A program made the position numbers and the translations under genes. From positions 1 through 64,000 of the forward strand of contig JAJCZV010000072.1 in the NCBI GenBank assembly GCA_029262175.1: a DNA stretch of 64,000 nt. Direction: 5' to 3'. The notes beneath the pieces were generated by a model, which ran no database searches, was not told the origin of the DNA, and saw nothing but the letters and a program-made list of their open reading frames with translations. Each line of letters begins with the position of its first letter. Position 1 is the first letter of the stretch. Positions 54,726 to 63,442 of this stretch are shown here, piece by piece. The stretch is from Gemmatimonadota bacterium. GTDB taxonomy: Bacteria > Gemmatimonadota > Gemmatimonadetes > Palauibacterales > Palauibacteraceae.

Positions 54726-55942
54726 CGCCTCCGCCGGTGTTCGATGGCCGCTTCGTAGGACTCGATGACCGAGGCGACGACCCCATCCAGAGAAAACCGG
54801 GCGTCGACCCGCTCCAAACCTCGCGCGGCCCGGCGCGCCGCTTCGCTCGGATCGTCCAGCGCTTCCTCGATCGCGCGAGCGAGGTCGACGACGTCCCCTG
54901 GGGTCACCAACCAACCCGTTTCCCCATCTCGAATGATGTCCGGGATGCCGCCGGCCGCAGACCCGATCACGGGAAGCCCCGATCGAAGCGCCTCGAGTAG
55001 GACGACGCCCAGACCTTCCGTGTCCCCTTTGGCGTCAACGACCGCGGGTAGGACGAACAGGTCGGCCGACGCGTATCGCCGCGCCAACTCCTCGTCGCTG
55101 ATCGGGCCGGTGAAGCGGACGAGATCACCCATGTTCGCCGCTCTGACCGTGGCGCGGATCGAACCCTCCGCCGAACCGGCGCCGACGATCGTCAGACGGA
55201 CCGGACGCTGCTCGCGCATGCGGGCCAGCGCTCGGACCAAAACCCCGAGCCCCTTCCGCTCGACCAGCCGCCCCACAAACAAGATCTCCGGCAGATCTTC
55301 GCCGCTGGTCGAGGCAGCCTCTCCGTGCACCGGCACGTTCGCCTCGAGGGGCAGTCCGGCCGCGAACGGGATCACTCGGACGCGCTGCCGAGTGTACTGG
55401 CCGACGGCGCTGGCTGTCGCCGTCGAGATGGCGGTCACCACATCGGCGCTCTCGATCGACCAGCGGAGAAACGGGACCAGCAGGGGCAGCCGATGTTCGA
55501 TCCACTTTAGTTCCACCGAATAGAAGCTGGACACCACGGCGGCCGACCCATCGCTGGCGGCTCGGCCGACTGCACCGAACAGGGCGTGAGGAACGGGCCA
55601 GTGGACGTGGATGACGTCCGGCCGATCCAGCCCGGCTCGGATCGAGGCCGCGAGCCCTCCCAACACGTACCCGGGGAGCAGTCCAGCATACCAGGGCCGA
55701 TGCCGTAGGCGGTCGGGCGCCGTCTCATCGTGCGTCAAGGTCTCCCATGCCGCGGGCGCATACCTGAACCGGGTCACAGGAACGCCCCGCCACTCCGTCG
55801 CACCACCGCCGCGATAAGAAGGAGCGAGAACTCGTGCATCGACGTTGGAGGCTCGCAGCCGCAAAAGGACTTGACCCAACCATGGTGTGATGACGTCTTC
55901 GTCGTGACGCGGAAAGGCCGTCACGACATGAATCACCTTCAC
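54722..55942 (-). CDS. GT4 glycosyltransferase
   Basis: 406 residues from GTG 55942, which overlaps the GT39-like stop. GT-B fold with KVIHVVTAFPRHDEDVITPWLGQVL at the start and, in the C-terminal half, EILFVGRLVERKGLGVLVRAL and DTEGLGVVLLEALRSGLPVIGSAAGGIPDII, including the EGLGVVLLEAL region that binds the nucleotide sugar. Builds part of a cell-surface glycan; specificity unknown. Confidence 0.92.
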   Translation of the reverse strand: MKVIHVVTAFPRHDEDVITPWLGQVLLRLRASNVDARVLAPSYRGGGATEWRGVPVTRFRYAPAAWETLTHDETAPDRLRHRPWYAGLLPGYVLGGLAASIRAGLDRPDVIHVHWPVPHALFGAVGRAASDGSAAVVSSFYSVELKWIEHRLPLLVPFLRWSIESADVVTAISTATASAVGQYTRQRVRVIPFAAGLPLEANVPVHGEAASTSGEDLPEILFVGRLVERKGLGVLVRALARMREQRPVRLTIVGAGSAEGSIRATVRAANMGDLVRFTGPISDEELARRYASADLFVLPAVVDAKGDTEGLGVVLLEALRSGLPVIGSAAGGIPDIIRDGETGWLVTPGDVVDLARAIEEALDDPSEAARRAARGLERVDARFSLDGVVASVIESYEAAIEHRRRR

Positions 55943-57474
55943 TGGGCGCTCGCCTCCGCTGGGCGGAGACGAAAGATGTAGGTCGGCGGTTCGCCGCCTT
56001 GGTACACGAGCTCGAATCGCGACTGGTACGCTTGGATCGTCGGCCACAGGTACCTCGCCGTGGTGGCACTCACTTGATCGACCACCACGTAGTCCGCGCC
56101 CATACGGTCGAGCCCGGCGAGCACGACGTCGGGCTCCGAAGAGTACGGGTATAGATCGCCCTGTCGGCGCGAATACCAATAGAACAGGCGGGGCTTACGA
56201 TTCGAGATGATCGCGTCCGGCGGAGTGTTGGCCTCGGCCCAACGTGCGGCCGCATAGAAACTCGCCAACTCCGGCCGATCGCACGGGGCGCCGGTTCGAT
56301 ACAGGGCCGCGCACCGCACTCGTTCGGGCGTCTGGTCGGCGACCCACGCCAGAGAAGGCAGGTACAAGCCCAGTGCCAAGACGCCCGGCGCCCATCGACC
56401 GGCGCCCCGGGGCAAGCGTTCAAGCGCCGAAAACGCCAACAACGCCATGACCGGCAGAAGCGGCAGCAGGAACCGTCGGTCGGTCCAGACCGCCGGCCAG
56501 ATGGCGATGAGGCCCGCGTAGAGCAGTACAAACAGCTCGAGGGCGCCGGGCGATCTTCGCGCGCGTGTGGCCCACGCAGAAAGAGCGAGGCCGGCGAGAA
56601 GCAGCCCGACCACCGTGGCGAACGGCGCCGTCCCGACGCCAATCGCGGTCTCGGAGATCACTCGGCTCGCGTAGGTCCACAGGTTGGTCGCCGCGCGGAC
56701 AATCAGACCTGAGAGGCCCAGTGCACCGGCGTCTGGCGTGTACGGATCGACCAGCACGAGTTCCTGTAGATAACTCGCCTGCTCCGGTGCCGCCGCGGCT
56801 TGATAGGAGCCCCAGGCTACGAGAACGACACCGGCAGCTGCGGCCCCCAGGCCTGCTCGCTTCCATTCTCGGCGGACCAGCCAGGCCAGCGGGAGCGCGA
56901 TGAGAACGGTGAGCCCCGCCGTCCGGGTCAGGAAGGCCGCGGCGGCCGCCAGGAGGGCCAATGCCATCCCCTTCCCGTCGTCCTTTTGCGCCGCCCATAG
57001 CGCGAGTACGACGAACAGTACAAAGGGCGCTTCGGATAGCAGATAGTGCGAATACTCGAGCAGCGTCGGGTTGACCGCGAGAAACCCCGCGGCTAGAAGC
57101 GCCGGGATGTGGCCGACCGTGGACCGCCCGAGATATGCCGTCACCCACACGGTCCCCGCACTGCACAAAAGCATCGCGACCTTCGACAACTGGACACCGC
57201 CGATCGCGGTAGAAAGCGCCAGTATCGCCGGAAAAACCGGCGGGTACTTCGCGTGCAGCGGGGCCCCCGGCAGGTAGAGGTCGCGATAGCCTTCCCCGCT
57301 GCGCAGGGCGTCTGCCAGGATCAAGTATCCCGCGTTATCGCCGCCGGGAAAGAGCGTGGGTTCGAAAACGAGAAAAGCGAGGACCACGTGAAGCAGCGTG
57401 AGTCCGGCCGCCCACCACTTGAAGGACTGGGCGACTCGACCACCACCCGAATCGGTCGTCGACTCCAGGCTCAA
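55939..57474 (-). CDS. GT39/ArnT-like (GT-C) membrane glycosyltransferase
   Basis: 511 residues, TTG start overlapping the GT2 stop (TTGA). About eleven membrane helices. The first external loop has an acidic residue in EPTLFPGGDNAGYLILADALRSGEGY, with HAKYPPVFPAILAL after it, as in protein mannosyltransferase/ArnT enzymes that take sugar from a polyprenyl-phosphate donor. The soluble C terminus (IISNRKPRLFYWYSRR) is also typical. Acceptor could be protein, lipid A or a glycan. Confidence 0.85.
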   Translation of the reverse strand: MSLESTTDSGGGRVAQSFKWWAAGLTLLHVVLAFLVFEPTLFPGGDNAGYLILADALRSGEGYRDLYLPGAPLHAKYPPVFPAILALSTAIGGVQLSKVAMLLCSAGTVWVTAYLGRSTVGHIPALLAAGFLAVNPTLLEYSHYLLSEAPFVLFVVLALWAAQKDDGKGMALALLAAAAAFLTRTAGLTVLIALPLAWLVRREWKRAGLGAAAAGVVLVAWGSYQAAAAPEQASYLQELVLVDPYTPDAGALGLSGLIVRAATNLWTYASRVISETAIGVGTAPFATVVGLLLAGLALSAWATRARRSPGALELFVLLYAGLIAIWPAVWTDRRFLLPLLPVMALLAFSALERLPRGAGRWAPGVLALGLYLPSLAWVADQTPERVRCAALYRTGAPCDRPELASFYAAARWAEANTPPDAIISNRKPRLFYWYSRRQGDLYPYSSEPDVVLAGLDRMGADYVVVDQVSATTARYLWPTIQAYQSRFELVYQGGEPPTYIFRLRPAEASAQ

Positions 57475-58571
57475 TCTGATCCTTCACGCGCGGCTTCAGA
57501 ACGCCGGGCCAAGCGTTTCTCTCTCGCGAGATCCTCCACCTCACCACGAAGCCCGGCGATCATCTCTGCCAAGAAGCCGAGGACGAAAAGAAGCAGGCCC
57601 GAGACGACCAAAAGAACCACAAGGGTCAGCAACGGCCGAAAGCCGAACCCGAAACCAAACCGCAACACGACGGCCGTCAGACCCGTGATCGCGCCTGCAC
57701 CGAGGAGCCCGAGGCCGGTCACACCAAAAAACAGCATCGGCTTTCGGCTAAACACGAGTTGGAACCAAACCGATATGAGGTCCAGCATCCCGATCACGAC
57801 CCGACCGCTACCGGAGTACTTTGGTTCGCCGTGTCGACGCGGGTGAAGGTCGATATCGATCTCACCGACCTTGTACCCCTCGGCATGGGCGAGCACCACC
57901 AAGTAGCGATGCCAGTCATGACGGAGCGTCACTCGGTCCAGCACGTCGGCACGAAACGCTTTCATCGCATTCAGATCCCGAACGGGAACTCGGAAAATCG
58001 TTCGAGCGAGCCGATTATAGATCCCCGACACGAAGCGTTTGTCGTACGCCCCCACCTTTCGACCGGCCACGATGTCGTAACCCTCGCTCAGCTTCGCGGC
58101 AAAGCGTGGGATCTCGTCCGTCGCGTGCTGAAGATCGGCGTCGAACAGCACCAACACCTCGCCGGTCGCAGCGTCCGCAGCGGTCAGAAGCGCCTCGGTC
58201 TTCCCGCGGTTTCTACGATGCTGAAGAATGACCACGGATTCGAGCCCGGCGTCGCGGGCGGCCTCCACGGCGGCCTGTCGTGTGCCATCGGTTGAACCGT
58301 CATCGACGAGGACGACTTCCGCGTTCATGCCGTACTCCGCAAAGGTCGCGGCCAGTTCGGCAAAGAGCTCCGGCATGTTTTCGGCTTCGTCGAAGGCCGG
58401 GACGATCACCGAGATGCTCGCCCCCACCGCCCCCAGCTCATGCGTTCCGTTGGGAGCCAGGTCCAGTGAAAGGGGGCGCTGCGCTTCTAGCGGCACCCGC
58501 GGGGTCGCGGGTGCCGATTCCGTGGGAGACGCCGCCCGTCCGTGTGGGTCGTCGGGGGCGTCGTCTGTCAT
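57471..58571 (-). CDS. GT2 polyprenyl-phosphate glycosyltransferase with two C-terminal membrane helices
   Basis: 366 residues. After a disordered N-terminal 50 residues comes a GT2 domain: ISVIVPAFDEAENMPELF, VLVDDGSTDGT and VLFDADLQHATDEIP. Two C-terminal helices (PMLFFGVTGLGLLGAGAITGLTAVVLRF and LLTLVVLLVVSGLLLFVLGFLAEMI) give the CsbB/GtrB/ArnC layout that loads a sugar onto undecaprenyl phosphate at the inner face. Overlaps rpoN (ATGA) and the GT39-like gene (TTGA). Confidence 0.9.
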   Translation of the reverse strand: MTDDAPDDPHGRAASPTESAPATPRVPLEAQRPLSLDLAPNGTHELGAVGASISVIVPAFDEAENMPELFAELAATFAEYGMNAEVVLVDDGSTDGTRQAAVEAARDAGLESVVILQHRRNRGKTEALLTAADAATGEVLVLFDADLQHATDEIPRFAAKLSEGYDIVAGRKVGAYDKRFVSGIYNRLARTIFRVPVRDLNAMKAFRADVLDRVTLRHDWHRYLVVLAHAEGYKVGEIDIDLHPRRHGEPKYSGSGRVVIGMLDLISVWFQLVFSRKPMLFFGVTGLGLLGAGAITGLTAVVLRFGFGFGFRPLLTLVVLLVVSGLLLFVLGFLAEMIAGLRGEVEDLAREKRLARRSEAAREGSD

Positions 58572-60019
58572 ACTCTCTTTCGCATACGAGCCGAGAGAAT
58601 CCCTAGTTGGTCACGATACTTGGCTACGGTTCGACGAGCGATCTGCACGCCATCCTTCTTCAGCAGATCCACGATCGCCTGATCGGTCAACGGTGACTTC
58701 GAATTCTCATCCGCCACCAGTTTCTTAATCTGCGCTCGAACTCCACGCGCCGAAACGTCCTCGCCGTAATCCGTCGAGAGACCGCTGGAGAAAAAGAACT
58801 TTAGCGGAAACACCCCACGCGGCGTCTGAACGAACTTCTCGTTTGTGACCCGAGACACCGTCGACTCATGCATGTCGATGTGTTCAGCCACTTCGCGCAA
58901 CGTGAGGGGGCGAAGATGTTCGACCCCCTTCTCGAAGAAGTCGCGCTGTCGATCCACGATGAAGTTCATGACCTTGAGCATCGTCTGCCGACGCTGCTCG
59001 ATCGCCTGAATCATCCACTGCGCGCTGTTGAGCTTCTTCGAAATAAACGTCTTGTTCTCGCCCTCGAACTGACCGCGATCGGCCGCGACTTCACGGTACG
59101 ATCGAGACAGCTTGAGACGAGGTAACGTCGTGTCGTTGTGGAAGACGTAGTAGCGCCCATCCACCTTCTCGATCGTCAGATCCGGAATCACATAGGCGTC
59201 CGAACTGTCGGAATACTTGAGCCCCGGTTTCGGATCGAGTTTCGATACTTCGTCTGCCGCAGCTTGAACGGCTTGCGGAGTAATTCCGTGCTCCTTGGAA
59301 AGTTCACTCCATCGATGGTTGACGAGTTCATCGAAGTGGTCGTGAATGATCCGGTACGCGAGCGTGTCCATTTCTTCGCGATCGCGCAGCTGTAAGAGCA
59401 GGGTTTCTCGCAGATCTCGTGCGCCGATTCCACTCGGATCGAACGCTTGGATCACGCCTAGCATGTACTCGACGTCCTCAGCGGTGATCGGCGACAAGTC
59501 GAGGGGGTGATCTGGATCGACCGCATCCATGGCCCAGGGATTGTTCGGATCGCTGAGATAGTTGTTGACCGCTTCGAAAATCTGACCGAGCGGGCAAGTC
59601 AAGAAGCCTTCGCGGTCGATGTTTCCGATGATCTCTTCACCGATCAAGATCTCACGTAGGTCAAGCTTCATGAGGCTCAACTGATCGTGGAGATGATCCC
59701 AGAGATCGCGCGTGGCCGCGGCCGTCGGAGTGAAGTACTCTCGCTCCTCGAACTCCGCCCTACGTCCGCCCGCATCGAACCCATTGAGAAGAATCTCCTC
59801 CCAATCGACTTCGTCCTCGTCCTTCTTTTCTTCCGGCTCTTCGAGCTCGTCCTCGATGGGCTCGACCATGTCGAGGAACGGATTGTTGACGAGTTCCTGC
59901 TTCAGGTGCGCTTGCAGGTCCAAGAGTGGCATATACAGGAGATCCATTGCCTGATAAAGGCGTGGATTGACCTTCAACTCCTGCCTCATCCGAAGGCCGG
60001 TCGTGAGGCCTGGTCGCAT
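58568..60019 (-). CDS. rpoN: RNA polymerase sigma-54 factor RpoN
   Basis: 483 residues from ATG 60019, with GAAGAGG eight bases upstream; an in-frame GTG at 60028 lies within that site. Region I is glutamine/leucine-rich (MRQELKVNPRLYQAMDLLYMPLLDLQAHLKQEL), the acidic region II follows (EPIEDELEEPEEKKDEDE), then the core-binding and DNA-binding parts ending with the RpoN box ARRTVAKYR. It directs transcription from -24/-12 promoters with AAA+ activators, none of which is in the window. The lptC-lptA-lptB-rpoN order matches E. coli. Confidence 0.96.
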   Translation of the reverse strand: MRPGLTTGLRMRQELKVNPRLYQAMDLLYMPLLDLQAHLKQELVNNPFLDMVEPIEDELEEPEEKKDEDEVDWEEILLNGFDAGGRRAEFEEREYFTPTAAATRDLWDHLHDQLSLMKLDLREILIGEEIIGNIDREGFLTCPLGQIFEAVNNYLSDPNNPWAMDAVDPDHPLDLSPITAEDVEYMLGVIQAFDPSGIGARDLRETLLLQLRDREEMDTLAYRIIHDHFDELVNHRWSELSKEHGITPQAVQAAADEVSKLDPKPGLKYSDSSDAYVIPDLTIEKVDGRYYVFHNDTTLPRLKLSRSYREVAADRGQFEGENKTFISKKLNSAQWMIQAIEQRRQTMLKVMNFIVDRQRDFFEKGVEHLRPLTLREVAEHIDMHESTVSRVTNEKFVQTPRGVFPLKFFFSSGLSTDYGEDVSARGVRAQIKKLVADENSKSPLTDQAIVDLLKKDGVQIARRTVAKYRDQLGILSARMRKRV

Positions 60020-60365
60020 TGAGATCACCTCTTCCCTGTCCCGCCGAAGAACGCCGGTCGACGCCGTTGGCTGGCTCTAGTCCACACGTGCTGCCCGGCC
60101 CTCCCCATCACAAGAAGCGTACCAGAGCGATTAAGCTACGGCGGGCTAGGGAGATTGGCACTTGCCAGCCCTCCCAAAAGGCGGTCAAACGCCGAGAAAC
60201 AATGGTACTACGGTGACCCGCCCGAGATCCTTCTGGCACGGTTCTGGAGGGAGCCGTGAAGTCTCAGGGCTCGGATCGGGGGCCTCGAAAGGCGAAACTC
60301 CATGCCTGTCCGCAACTTGCGGGTGCCGAAAATGGTCTCCGAGACCCTGCGCGGGCAGCCCCGGC
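60020..60365. other. 346-base intergenic stretch between rpoN and lptB, hairpins only
   Basis: No protein gene on the minus strand. Three stems can be read: GGGAG with CTCCC around TGGC-ACTT-GCCA near 60144-60170; GGCG with CGCC near 60179-60194; and CACGGTTC (60237-60244) with GAGCCGTG (60251-60258, one G.T pair) around the loop TGGAGG. It may hold the rpoN promoter and an RNA element or processing site; no known riboswitch consensus was recognised. A 36-codon plus-strand reading frame begins at GTG 60256 right after GGAGG, but I do not trust it. Confidence 0.5.
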
Positions 60366-61157
60366 TTAGAGTCGGAAGTCCTTGCCGAGGTAGAGTTCTC
60401 GGGCCTCGGGATCGTTGACCAGCTGCTCGGCGGCCCCTTCGATCAGAATCTGGCCCTCGAAGAGCAGATACGCCCGATCCGTGATGGACAGGGTCTCTCT
60501 GACGTTGTGGTCGGTGATCAAAACCCCGAGCCCCTTGTTCCGGAGGTCCCGGACGATCCGCTGGATATCATCGATCGCGATCGGATCGACGCCCGTGAAC
60601 GGCTCGTCGAGCAACAAGAACTTCGGCCGAGTAACCAGCGCGCGCGTGATCTCGAGACGCCTACGTTCGCCACCCGAGAGCGAATACGCTCGGCTCTTGC
60701 GGAGGTGCTTGATCGAGAGTTCATCGAGCAGCTCCTCCAACCGTGCATGACGTTCCTGGCGAGAGATCTTCAACGTCTCCAGCACGGCGAGAACGTTCTG
60801 TTCCACCGTGAGCTTCTGGAAGATCGATGGCTCCTGCGGGAGATACCCGATGCCAGCCCGTGCCCGTCGATACATGGGCCAATTCGTCACGTCGCTGTCG
60901 TCGAGAGTTACCCGCCCCGCGTCCGCTTTCAGGAGCCCCACAATCATGTAGAACGTGGTGGTTTTTCCCGCCCCGTTGGGGCCCAGCAAACCGACGACCT
61001 CGCCTTGGGTCACGCGCAGGTCGACTTCGTTTACGACTCGCCGCTTCTTGAAGGACCGTACGAGGCCCTCGGCCCGGAGCACACTCGGAGCGTCCCCCCC
61101 GGAGCCGGCCGCGGGGCCGGGGCGTTCCCGCGTGGGCGTCACCGTCCGGTCGCTCAC
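60366..61157 (-). CDS. lptB: LPS export ABC transporter ATPase LptB
   Basis: 263 residues from GTG 61157, overlapping the OstA-like stop (GTGA). Walker A GPNGAGKT (about 59-66), Q-loop [23 protein letters not shown] typical of LptB, signature [17 protein letters not shown], Walker [16 protein letters not shown] and H-loop [10 protein letters not shown]. It drives LPS extraction from the inner membrane with LptFG and LptC. Confidence 0.95.
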   Translation of the reverse strand: MSDRTVTPTRERPGPAAGSGGDAPSVLRAEGLVRSFKKRRVVNEVDLRVTQGEVVGLLGPNGAGKTTTFYMIVGLLKADAGRVTLDDSDVTNWPMYRRARAGIGYLPQEPSIFQKLTVEQNVLAVLETLKISRQERHARLEELLDELSIKHLRKSRAYSLSGGERRRLEITRALVTRPKFLLLDEPFTGVDPIAIDDIQRIVRDLRNKGLGVLITDHNVRETLSITDRAYLLFEGQILIEGAAEQLVNDPEARELYLGKDFRL

Positions 61158-63442
61158 CCTCGGCTCCGAAGCGCGGCGCGCTCGCGCGTGAAGCCAGTCC
61201 GCGCGTGTCCTCGCCGAGGAGAGCCGGTCCACGCGAGACCGGATGCCGAGGGGTGGCCGCCCCCCCCGCGACTCTGGACCCGGCTTTGGCTCCTGGTGGA
61301 GTCGGGCGGGGTCACGGTGGAGTCCGGGCGGGCCCCCGTGGAATCCGGGCGGGCCCCCGTGGAGTCCGACCGGGCCCCCGTGGAATCCGGGCGAACCCCC
61401 GTGGAGTCCGGTATCGTCCGTGTCGAATCCAGCGGAATGGTCGAGGGTTCGATCACGACCGGACGTGTTGGCGCTGCGCCCGCTCCCGCCTCCGTGGCCG
61501 TTTCCGGCTCCAGGAAAACTCCGATGGCGTTCTCTCCCAAGACCGTTCTCGGTTCACCATCCTCAAACAGAATATCGATTCGATCTCCGATCATGTAGTT
61601 CCGAGATGGCTCTTCCGTCGATAGCGAGTCTCGCACCTGACGGTAAAAGGAACTCGCATGACCGATCACCGTCATCAGTTCCATCACCGGGTCATCGTCG
61701 GCCGGCACCGACGAGGTCTCGCCCTCAGCTGCACCGACCTCCACGAGGTCTGCCGCGCTTGGAAGGGCCGGACCCGCGGCCAACGCCGTCGCGCGAGACA
61801 CCTCTTCAGCGACAGAGTCCGCGGTCGCGATCGTCGCAGAATCGGTCAGCACCGACAATGCCGAATCGACCATGACGCTCGCGACCGAATCGCCGACGAG
61901 CTCTCCGAGCGAGTCGGTGGCGGCTGCAAACCTCGGATCCCCTTCGATCGTGACGCCGATCGCCGGCGACGAATCCGAGATCGAGGAATCCGGGGCCGGG
62001 CGACCCGCGCGAGCGAAGATGGCGACGAGCGTATCGCCGCGGACCCAATTCGTGGATCCGTCGACCGACAAGGGCGGACCACGGAAACCCGGGTCCGACC
62101 CGTCGTCCGAACCCGCCACCTCGACGGAATCCGCTCCGGACATCAGGCCTATACGGGCGCGCAGGGAATCCGGCACTTCAACCGAACTCAACAGTCCCTC
62201 GATCAGTTCGACCCGCTCCTCCACGGGGGGAGGCTCGAGCCCCGCCTCTTCGACGGGAGGAGGTTCCGCCGTCGGAGGCTCCACGGCGGCTGAATCTATG
62301 CGCGCCGGGACTGAATCTTGGGCGGGCGGATCGTCCGACGCGGCCCCGATCGAATCCAGTCTCGCCGGACCGGGACCGGGACCGGCCGTAGGCAGGTCGT
62401 CGACGGGCGTGACGCCCTTCAACCCTTCGGATGCCGCAGTGCTGTCACCCTGGATTCCCACGGCGCTTCCAACCGCAAAAATCGTATCGATCTTGCTTGC
62501 GAACATAGCGAATCGAAGCGAGTCGCCAAACAGGAGATGGTCGCCGGACAAGGCCTCGCTAACGCCTTCTCCATGCGACCACACCTTCTCGATCTCCTCG
62601 TTGGCCAACTCGATGTCGATCAATTCTGACCGTACTTGAAACTGTGCGCCCAGCGCGAACCCGTTTCCCTCGGCGTGCACTTCCTTGAGTTCTTCGTCCT
62701 CGGACCTGAAGCGAATGGTGTCGCCCTCCAGCCGAACTTCCTCGGCTTCGAACCAGGGCGACCCCCACATGAGACCCACCCCATCGTCGCGAGTCAGATA
62801 CGCGCTGTCAGCGGCCGCGTTGACGTCGCTTCGCTTTAGCTCGACGTCTCCGTGGAAGCGCGCTTCATCTTCTCCGGCGAATTGCGCCCGATCCGCATCG
62901 ATCTCAAATGGCTCCTGAGGCTCTTGAGGATCGTCGGATTCCGGGTAGAACGTCATGTGCGGCCGACCTGTGGCCGTGGTCAGTTCGTCCACGCCCGACA
63001 CCGCCCGGAGGAACTCGACGTGCGGACCCGTCAAACGCGATTGATCGACCAGCCGGACCAATTCGACCTCTTCGTCGGCGACCACCAGATCTTCGATCTC
63101 GAAATAGGTCAAGTACCTGGACTGCAACGTTCGAATCGAATCTTGGTAGACCACGTCACCGAACAAATCGACCTTTCGCAGACGGTCGTACTTGACGGCA
63201 CTGTCGGCTTCCATCGTTGCGTTCCCGCACGTCCATATCATGCGACCACTGACATAGGTGGTGTGGACTTGCGGCCCGTCTCGCACCGCGGTGCCAAACG
63301 TCTCCGGGGACAATGATTCCCACAGGAGCGTGCAGTTTCCCGGCCTCTCAGGATCCGGGATCGAGTCTGGCTCCTGGGCGCCTGCGCCCCCAGAGATGGC
63401 GGCAAGCGCGCCGGTCGCGATGAGCACCGTGCGCAAGCTCAC
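61154..63442 (-). CDS. OstA/LptA-like periplasmic LPS-transport protein with long repetitive tail
   Basis: 762 residues, GTG start overlapping the lptC stop. Signal peptide [19 protein letters not shown]. Residues about 50-340 follow the OstA pattern of short beta strands ([65 protein letters not shown]). The remainder is Pro/Ser/Asp-rich and low in structure, with repeated PDSTGAR heptads near the C terminus. At 762 residues it is far larger than E. coli LptA (185), perhaps spanning LptA plus an extra domain. Located between lptC and lptB, so an LPS bridge role is likely. Confidence 0.8.
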   Translation of the reverse strand: MSLRTVLIATGALAAISGGAGAQEPDSIPDPERPGNCTLLWESLSPETFGTAVRDGPQVHTTYVSGRMIWTCGNATMEADSAVKYDRLRKVDLFGDVVYQDSIRTLQSRYLTYFEIEDLVVADEEVELVRLVDQSRLTGPHVEFLRAVSGVDELTTATGRPHMTFYPESDDPQEPQEPFEIDADRAQFAGEDEARFHGDVELKRSDVNAAADSAYLTRDDGVGLMWGSPWFEAEEVRLEGDTIRFRSEDEELKEVHAEGNGFALGAQFQVRSELIDIELANEEIEKVWSHGEGVSEALSGDHLLFGDSLRFAMFASKIDTIFAVGSAVGIQGDSTAASEGLKGVTPVDDLPTAGPGPGPARLDSIGAASDDPPAQDSVPARIDSAAVEPPTAEPPPVEEAGLEPPPVEERVELIEGLLSSVEVPDSLRARIGLMSGADSVEVAGSDDGSDPGFRGPPLSVDGSTNWVRGDTLVAIFARAGRPAPDSSISDSSPAIGVTIEGDPRFAAATDSLGELVGDSVASVMVDSALSVLTDSATIATADSVAEEVSRATALAAGPALPSAADLVEVGAAEGETSSVPADDDPVMELMTVIGHASSFYRQVRDSLSTEEPSRNYMIGDRIDILFEDGEPRTVLGENAIGVFLEPETATEAGAGAAPTRPVVIEPSTIPLDSTRTIPDSTGVRPDSTGARSDSTGARPDSTGARPDSTVTPPDSTRSQSRVQSRGGGGHPSASGLAWTGSPRRGHARTGFTRERAALRSRG
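61317..61407. repeat. 21-base tandem repeat inside the OstA-like gene
   Basis: Four full units of 21 bases and part of a fifth. The first unit begins GTGGAGTCCGGG and ends GGGCCCCC. Units at 61317, 61338, 61359 and 61380 differ at one or two positions. On the minus strand each encodes a PDSTGAR-type heptad. Length can vary by slippage without shifting the frame. Confidence 0.85.

Noticed and set aside
60153..60168. TGGCAC as a sigma-54 -24 element upstream of rpoN
   Set aside because: No TTGC(A/T) occurs at the required spacing on either strand; the sequence is better explained as a short hairpin.
60150..60230. 5S rRNA-like segment (ATGGTACTACGGTGACC) between rpoN and lptB
   Set aside because: Only about 17 bases resemble the 3' part of 5S rRNA, and the 5' part and spacing do not fit. 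No 16S or 23S gene is nearby.
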